From the NCBI GenBank assembly GCA_005239435.1, contig SZNP01000001.1:682001-746000 (forward strand): a stretch of 64,000 nucleotides of DNA. The letters run 5' to 3'. Below are positions 58,856 to 64,000 of the stretch, in pieces (within the stretch, counting starts at the first letter, position 1; every line of letters begins with the position of its first letter). Both the position numbers and the translations under genes were made by a program. Origin of the DNA: Halorussus salinisoli (GTDB taxonomy: Archaea > Halobacteriota > Halobacteria > Halobacteriales > Haladaptataceae). The notes beneath the pieces were generated by a model. That model made no database searches and was not told the DNA's origin. It saw only the letters and a list, made by a program, of their open reading frames with translations.

Positions 58856-60886
58856 ATGGCATTCGGTGAAACGCGGCAACGGACCGCCAAATACGCAGTC
58901 CTCATCGCGCTCGGGGTCGCGTCGCTCGTGTACCACCTCTGGTTCACGCGGACGTACGGCCTCGAGATGAACAAACACATCGTCGTCCACGTCGCCCTCA
59001 TGCTGCTCGCGACCGGGATCGTCGCCTTCGAACCCGGCGCCGAGACCACCCGCGAACGGGTCGGCAACGCGGTCGCGCTCCTCGAAGGCGTCGCCGGGTT
59101 CCTCACCGCGGGGTACATCGTCCTCGGCTACGACCGCATCGTCTACCAGCAGTTGGGCGTCTACACCACCGCCGACACGGCCGCAGGGCTCCTCATCGTC
59201 CTCCTCGCGCTCGACCTCTGTCGACGCATCTACGGCCCGATTCTCTCGGTGGTCGGCGTCGTCGGCATCGTCTACGCGCTCTACGGACCCTACTTCCCCG
59301 GCCTGTTGCACCACCAGGGCGTCGACCCGCTCCGCTTCATCCAGGGGATCACCGTCGGGTTCGGGAGCGGCGTCTTCGGCATCATCACGAAGGTTTCGGC
59401 GACCTACATCGTCGTCTTCATGATCCTCGCCGGCCTGCTGGAGGCCTACGGCGCCCTCGAGTACTTCATCAAGCTCGGCTCGCTCCTCGGCGGCCGCATC
59501 CAGTCCGGCATCGCCCAGATGACGACCATCGCCAGCATGGGCATGGGATCGGTCAACGGGAGCGCGGCCGCGAACGCCGCGACCACCGGCGCGTTCACCA
59601 TCCCGCTCCTCAAGAACCACGACGTCGAGAAGGACACGGCAGCGGCCTTCGAAGCGGTCGCCTCGAGCGGCGGTCAGATCATGCCGCCCGTGATGGGTGC
59701 CGCCGCGTTCATCATGGCCCAGATCACCGGCGAGGGATACCTGACCGTGATTACGGTCGGCTTCCTCCCCGCGCTGTTGTTCTACGGAACCGTCTCCATC
59801 GGCGTCCACCTGACCACACTTAAGGAGGGCATCACCGACACGGCCGACACGGACGAACTCTCGGAGATGGACACCGGCCAACAGGAACGCAGCGAGGCGC
59901 TCGCTTCGCTCTTCGGCTCCTCAACCGACCCTGTTTCGTTCGACGGCGTCTCGGCTCGCCGCCTCCTAGTCGACGGACTCGCGCTCTGGGTGCCGCTTGG
60001 AGTCCTCCTGTTCACGCTGGTCGTCCTGCTGTACGAACCTCTCTACGCCGGCTTCTGGGCAATTATCGCCGCCTTCATCGCGGCGTTCCTGCAGGGCATC
60101 TTCTTCCGCGACAGATACGGTGTCAAGGACTTCGCCATCGATACGCTCGACGGCTGCGCTCGCGGGCTCGAAAACGCGGCGCCGCTGGCCGTCGCGCTGA
60201 TGGTGATGAACCTCTTCGTCGGCGTACTCAACCTCACCGGATTCACGCAGACGTTCGCCCAGAACCTCATCGCGCTGTCGGGCGGCATGCTCCCGCTCCT
60301 GCTGGTCTTTGCGATGGCCGCGGCGCTCTTGTTCGGCCTCGGCATGCCGACCGTGGCCGCCTACATCACCTCCGTGCTACTCATCGCGCCCGCGCTCACG
60401 AACATGGGCATCGACCTGTTGAGCGCCCACTTCTTCGTCTTCTATTTCGCCATCCTGTCGGCGCTCACACCGCCGGTCGCCATTGCCTGCCTCGTCACGT
60501 CCGAAATCAGCGGCGGGACGTTCTGGCGGACAGCCAGGAAGTCGCTCGTGCTCGCCGGCCCGCTGTTCGTGCTCCCCTACGTCTTCGTCGTCAACGATAG
60601 CCTGCTGTACTGGACCTTCCCCCAGACGATCACGACGTTCCTCGTCCTCGGGGCCGCGTTCATCGCTATGGTCATCAGTTTCGTCAACTACCTCGCTGGC
60701 GAGCTCCCGGTCGCGCTCCGCGGTGCGCTCTTCGCCGTCTCGGCGACCGTCATGTTCGCGCCGATTCTCCCCGCCACGCCTCTCGTCCGGGGCGTCGGCG
60801 CGATTCTCATCGCGACCATGGTGCTCTGGCGGCTCAACAGCCTTCCCGCGAGCCTCCAGACGCTCCTCGGACAGTCCTCGAACTGA
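58856..60886 (+). CDS. TRAP transporter fused permease (DctQM, TAXI type)
   Basis: 676 residues. The N-terminal part has about four or five helices corresponding to the small DctQ-like module. From about residue 100 comes a 12-helix DctM module with TAXI-type signatures: GSVNGSAAANAATTGAFTIP, FEAVASSGGQIMPPVMGAAA (about 263-282) and GMPTVAAYITSVLLIAPALT near the second half. It moves the solute with Na+ across the membrane together with the Tat-lipoprotein receptor. The gene is tightly followed by glutaryl-CoA dehydrogenase (17 bp). Confidence 0.94.
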   Translation: MAFGETRQRTAKYAVLIALGVASLVYHLWFTRTYGLEMNKHIVVHVALMLLATGIVAFEPGAETTRERVGNAVALLEGVAGFLTAGYIVLGYDRIVYQQLGVYTTADTAAGLLIVLLALDLCRRIYGPILSVVGVVGIVYALYGPYFPGLLHHQGVDPLRFIQGITVGFGSGVFGIITKVSATYIVVFMILAGLLEAYGALEYFIKLGSLLGGRIQSGIAQMTTIASMGMGSVNGSAAANAATTGAFTIPLLKNHDVEKDTAAAFEAVASSGGQIMPPVMGAAAFIMAQITGEGYLTVITVGFLPALLFYGTVSIGVHLTTLKEGITDTADTDELSEMDTGQQERSEALASLFGSSTDPVSFDGVSARRLLVDGLALWVPLGVLLFTLVVLLYEPLYAGFWAIIAAFIAAFLQGIFFRDRYGVKDFAIDTLDGCARGLENAAPLAVALMVMNLFVGVLNLTGFTQTFAQNLIALSGGMLPLLLVFAMAAALLFGLGMPTVAAYITSVLLIAPALTNMGIDLLSAHFFVFYFAILSALTPPVAIACLVTSEISGGTFWRTARKSLVLAGPLFVLPYVFVVNDSLLYWTFPQTITTFLVLGAAFIAMVISFVNYLAGELPVALRGALFAVSATVMFAPILPATPLVRGVGAILIATMVLWRLNSLPASLQTLLGQSSN

Positions 60887-60903
60887 ACCTACACCATCCA
60901 CCA

Positions 60904-62067
60904 ATGCTCGACTACGTCGACCTCGAAACCGACCTCACCGAAGAAGAACAACTCATCCAGCAAACGGCCCGCGACTTCGTCGAAGAGCAGGTCAAGCCCG
61001 ACGTCGCCGACCACTGGCTCGACGGCACGTTCCCGACCGACATCATCGGCGAGATGGGCAATCTCGGGTTCTATGCATCCAACCTCGACGGCTACGGGCT
61101 TCCCAACGTCAGCGAGACGGCCTACGGGCTGTTGATGCAGGAACTGGAGGCTGGCGACTCTGGCCTCCGCTCGATGGCCAGCGTGCAGGGCGCGCTCGTC
61201 ATCTATCCCATCCATCAGTACGGGAGCGAGCGACAGAAAGACGAGTGGCTCCCGGACCTCGCGCGCGGCGACGCCGTCGGCTGTTTCGGGCTCACCGAGC
61301 CCCAGCACGGGTCGAACCCGTCCGCAATGGAGACCGACGCCGAGGAGGCCGACGGCGGCTACGTCTTGAACGGGTCGAAGACCTGGATTACCAACTCCCC
61401 AATTGCGGACGTGGCAGTCGTCTGGGCCCGGGACCGCTCGACTGAGGACGACCCAGTCCATGGCTTCCTCGTCGAGACCGACCGAGACGGCGTCACCACC
61501 AACAAAATTGACGAGAAGTTGTCGCTCCGGGCGTCCATCACCGGCGAAATTGGCCTGAACGACGTCTGGATTCCCCGGGAGAACGTGTTGCCCGGCGTGG
61601 AGGGAATGAAGGGACCGCTGTCGTGTCTCACCCAAGCGCGGTACGGCATCGCGTGGGGCGCCGTGGGGGCGGCCCGCGATAGCTTCGAGACGGCTCGGGA
61701 GTACGCCACCGAGCGCGACCAGTTCGGCGGCCCCATCGGCCGGTTCCAACTCCAACAGCAGAAGCTGGCCGAGATGGCGACCCAGATTACGACGAGCCAG
61801 CTCCTCGCGCATCGACTCGCGGACCTAAAAGAGCGCGGGGATCTCCGGCCCCAGCACGTCTCGATGGCCAAGCGAAATAACGTCCGGATGGCCCGCGACC
61901 AGTCGCGCATTGCCCGCGAAATGTTGGGCGGCAACGGTATCTCGGCCGACTACTCGCCGATGCGCCACATGGCCAACATGGAGACGGTCTACACCTACGA
62001 GGGCACCCACGACATCCACACCCTCATCCTCGGCGAGGACCTCACCGGTATCCCCGCCTACGAGTGA
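60904..62067 (+). CDS. gcdH: Glutaryl-CoA dehydrogenase
   Basis: 387 residues of the acyl-CoA dehydrogenase family. Two residues identify the substrate class: Arg89 in DSGLRSMASVQGAL, the carboxylate-binding arginine of glutaryl-CoA dehydrogenases, and the catalytic base Glu366 in YTYEGTHDIHTLILG. The FAD-binding LGGNGISADYSPMRHMANME and the FGLTEPQHGSNPS loop agree. It oxidises and decarboxylates glutaryl-CoA to crotonyl-CoA with FAD. Since no etfAB is in the operon, electrons probably pass through ETF encoded elsewhere. It ends 3 bp before the CoA-transferase start. Confidence 0.94.
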   Translation: MLDYVDLETDLTEEEQLIQQTARDFVEEQVKPDVADHWLDGTFPTDIIGEMGNLGFYASNLDGYGLPNVSETAYGLLMQELEAGDSGLRSMASVQGALVIYPIHQYGSERQKDEWLPDLARGDAVGCFGLTEPQHGSNPSAMETDAEEADGGYVLNGSKTWITNSPIADVAVVWARDRSTEDDPVHGFLVETDRDGVTTNKIDEKLSLRASITGEIGLNDVWIPRENVLPGVEGMKGPLSCLTQARYGIAWGAVGAARDSFETAREYATERDQFGGPIGRFQLQQQKLAEMATQITTSQLLAHRLADLKERGDLRPQHVSMAKRNNVRMARDQSRIAREMLGGNGISADYSPMRHMANMETVYTYEGTHDIHTLILGEDLTGIPAYE

Positions 62068-62070
62068 CCG

Positions 62071-63318
62071 ATGACAGGGGAAGCAAAGCAGCCGGACGGC
62101 GACTCCGGGCCGCTCGACGGAATCACCGTCCTCGACGCCTCTCGCGTGCTCGTCGGCCCGTTCTGCACCATGCAGTTAGGTGACCTCGGCGCGGACGTCA
62201 TCAAGGTCGAACGCCCCGGAACGGGCGACCAGACCCGACACTGGCACCCGCCGCGATACGGCGACGCCGACGAGAGCGCCTACTACATGAGCGTCAACCG
62301 CAACAAGCGGTCGGTGACTCTTGACCTCACCGCGCCGGAAGGACGGGACGTGTTCCGGGACCTCGCCCGCGACGCGGATGTCCTCGTCGAGAACTTCCGG
62401 GTCGGGAAGATGGAGGAGTGGAACCTCGGCTACGAGCGGCTCAAAGAGGACAACCCCGGACTGGTCTACTGCGGGCTCTCAGGCTACGGCGAGTGGGGCC
62501 CGGATAAGGACCGTCCGGCGTACGACGTCATGATGCAGGCCGAGGGCGGCCTTATGAGTATCACCGGCGAGGAGAATGGCGCGCCCGTTCGCGTCGGCGT
62601 CGCCATCGCCGACATCGGAGCGGGGATGTACGCGACGCAGGCCGTCCTCGCAGCGCTGTTCGAGCGGGAATTCGGCGACGGCGGCGGACAGAAGGTCGAC
62701 GTCAGCCTCCTCGACGGCCAGGTCGCGTGGATGAGCTACATGGCGACGAACTACTTCGCGACCGGCGACTCGCCGGGCCGGATGGGAAGCCAACACCCGA
62801 CCATCGTCCCCTATCAGGCCTACGAGACCGCCGACGGGTACGTCGTTGTCGCGGTCGCGTCCGAGCACATTTGGCCGCGGTTCTGCGAGGCACTCGACCG
62901 CCCGGACCTCCTCGCCGACGACCGGTTCGAGACGAACCCCGACCGCGTCGAACACCGCGACGCCCTCAACGCGGAGCTCCGCCCGGAGTTCGCCGCGCGG
63001 CCAACCGACGAATTCCTCACCGCGTTCGAGCGCCACGACGTCCCGGCGAGCGACGTCAAGGATATGGAGGCGGTCTTCGAGAGCGACCAGGTGCAGGCGC
63101 GCGGCATGCGCGCGTCCGTCTCGCATCCGACCGCCGGCACCGTGGAGATGCCCGGTTCTCCGATGCACCTCTCGCGGACTCCAACGAGCGTCCGACAGCA
63201 CCCGCCGCGACTCGGCGAGCACACCGCCGAAGTGCTCCACGACCACGGGTACACCGACCGACAGATTGACTCCCTCTACGAGGACGGCGCGCTCGGAGAG
63301 CGGTTCGTAGACGGCTGA
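62071..63318 (+). CDS. Class III CoA-transferase (CaiB/BaiF family)
   Basis: 415 residues. Family signatures are LDASRVLVGPFCTMQLGDLG and ADVIKVERPGTGDQTR at the N-terminus, VLVENFRVGKMEEW, the catalytic-Asp motif RPAYDVMMQAEGGLMSITG (Asp152) and the VGVAIADIGAGMYA segment. Located next to glutaryl-CoA dehydrogenase, it most likely activates glutarate by moving CoA from succinyl-CoA or another dicarboxylyl-CoA, as the mammalian SUGCT protein does. This is inference from context; family assignment is firm. It is the last gene of the TRAP operon. Confidence 0.9.
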   Translation: MTGEAKQPDGDSGPLDGITVLDASRVLVGPFCTMQLGDLGADVIKVERPGTGDQTRHWHPPRYGDADESAYYMSVNRNKRSVTLDLTAPEGRDVFRDLARDADVLVENFRVGKMEEWNLGYERLKEDNPGLVYCGLSGYGEWGPDKDRPAYDVMMQAEGGLMSITGEENGAPVRVGVAIADIGAGMYATQAVLAALFEREFGDGGGQKVDVSLLDGQVAWMSYMATNYFATGDSPGRMGSQHPTIVPYQAYETADGYVVVAVASEHIWPRFCEALDRPDLLADDRFETNPDRVEHRDALNAELRPEFAARPTDEFLTAFERHDVPASDVKDMEAVFESDQVQARGMRASVSHPTAGTVEMPGSPMHLSRTPTSVRQHPPRLGEHTAEVLHDHGYTDRQIDSLYEDGALGERFVDG

Positions 63319-63667
63319 GAGCCCCCGCGGTGTTCGTTCCTCAATTGAGAGCTACCGACCGTTCCCGCGTTTTCCGTCGTCTCGATAGCCGAAGCAGAGC
63401 GTCACTCGTCCCGTATCTGGACTGAGGACGGGACGCCGGCCGAGCCGACTCCAAACGCTTTTCTGACGGTTCAAGTCGGTGGAATACGGAACTGGCGTTC
63501 CCGCTCTCCACTCGAAGTTCCGAGTCGGCCGACCCTCTCGAGGCCGGGTTCGGCCCCGAAGGCCTGCGAGCAGCAGTCGAATACGCGAAGCGCCGCGAGA
63601 TGCCGCCTGCGCGACGCTCGCCGAGGAGTACGGCGGGTATATGCGCTTCGGGGTGGACTAGACGTCC
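63319..63667. other. 349 bp gap with decayed coding sequence
   Basis: The sequence downstream of the CoA-transferase contains no intact gene. Part of it (63522-63661) is described separately as a frameshifted remnant. The HAD-family gene starts at 63668. Confidence 0.4.
63522..63661 (+). pseudogene. Frameshifted 3' remnant of an unidentified gene
   Basis: One frame reads ESADPLEAGFGPEGLRAAVEYAKRREM. About 60 bp later another frame reads ACATLAEEYGGYMRFGVD and stops at TAG 63659-63661. Joined by a frameshift, these look like the helical C-terminus of one haloarchaeal protein. The family was not recognised. Location just before the HAD gene may mean they were once an operon. Confidence 0.35.
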
Positions 63668-64000
63668 ATGACCGCGACGTACGGACCCATCGCCGCCGAC
63701 CCGCTCGGGTACGAACCCGGCGATTGTGTCGGCCTCTGTCTCGATATCGATGGTACCGTTTACCGGTCGAGTTCCGTCTTCATCGAGACGCTCGCGTTCC
63801 TCCCGTACGCCGACGGAATCACGCTGACACCTGCCGAACGACGACACCGCCGCACCGCGTTGACGGCCGTCGCCGAGTACCCTCGACTTGGCCACCGACA
63901 TGCCCGGCTCCGTCGTTCTCGCTACCCCACTCGCTCTATCGTCGTCGGGATACGTCGAACGCCGGTTTCGACCGGTAATTTGACATTTCGTCACTGTTCC
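63668..64000 (+). CDS. HAD superfamily hydrolase, N-terminal part (runs off window)
   Basis: An ATG at 63668 opens a frame that reaches the window end. The motif I LCLDIDGTVYRSSSVFIETL with Asp-x-Asp (about residues 25-27) marks the HAD phosphatase fold, followed by a cap-like LPYADGITLTPAERRHRRTAL. After about residue 72 the translation becomes arginine-rich and unlike a HAD core, so a frameshift near 63880 cannot be excluded; another frame there reads more protein-like. The substrate is unknown. Confidence 0.6.
   Translation, partial: MTATYGPIAADPLGYEPGDCVGLCLDIDGTVYRSSSVFIETLAFLPYADGITLTPAERRHRRTALTAVAEYPRLGHRHARLRRSRYPTRSIVVGIRRTPVSTGNLTFRHCS

Noticed and set aside
58817..59881. 354-codon minus-strand frame over the TRAP permease
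   Set aside because: It is an antisense shadow of a membrane protein gene and gives an implausibly charged Asp/Glu/Arg/Gly protein.

Overview
The window is from a haloarchaeon (class Halobacteria). Evidence: acidic proteomes with high-GC codon use, HalOD1 and UPF0058 proteins, a TFB relic, AglF/AglM-type glycosylation genes, GTG starts next to TATA-like boxes about 27 nt upstream (leaderless style), and almost no Shine-Dalgarno sites. No tRNA, rRNA, complete insertion sequence or CRISPR array was seen. Everything here is read from sequence alone; no database search was run.

Layout. 1-10.6 kb is a patchwork: a MoxR ATPase/DUF4350/small membrane protein operon, a large MMPL/RND exporter, small regulatory or zinc-ribbon proteins, a DUF4330 pair, and several decayed genes (a TFB relic, a DUF234-type ATPase with two frameshifts, a VapBC relic). 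10.7-33.4 kb is a surface-glycan locus. It contains sulfate activation (APS kinase, ATP sulfurylase), a flippase, a sulfotransferase, an FkbM methyltransferase, a polysaccharide deacetylase, a PHP phosphoesterase, four glycosyltransferases, an O-antigen-ligase/polymerase-like membrane protein, an alkaline-phosphatase-fold protein, a polyprenyl glycosylphosphotransferase, a sugar epimerase, AglF, AglM and an STT3/AglB paralogue. A 1.6 kb non-coding stretch with ORB-like repeats separates aglF from aglM. The part from about 12.6 to 23.5 kb is visibly poorer in GC than the right half, as in many exchanged glycan islands. Together these genes could build, sulfate, export and transfer a glycan.

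33.6-43.1 kb looks like an amine/N-carbamoyl compound catabolic block: Lrp-type regulator, class III aminotransferase, methylmalonate-semialdehyde dehydrogenase, a sodium:solute symporter with a tiny membrane partner, an N-carbamoyl amidohydrolase, an M20 deacylase and an amidase. A consistent route is N-carbamoyl-beta-alanine to beta-alanine to malonate semialdehyde to acetyl-CoA.

43.4-54.8 kb is a formate/oxoacid redox block bracketed by a glyoxalase-fold gene and its 5'-truncated duplicate. It holds an OFA-type exchanger, an AOR-family protein with none of the four Fe-S cysteines, a degenerate NuoF-like subunit translationally coupled to a large NuoG/formate-dehydrogenase-like molybdoenzyme, YqeC, and a relic of a MobA-like gene.

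54.9-63.3 kb is a probable glutarate / L-2-hydroxyglutarate utilisation cluster: L-2-hydroxyglutarate oxidase, IclR regulator, a TAXI-type TRAP transporter, glutaryl-CoA dehydrogenase (diagnostic Arg89 and Glu366) and a class III CoA-transferase, with palindromes in the divergent iclR/TRAP promoter region. The window ends inside a HAD-family gene.
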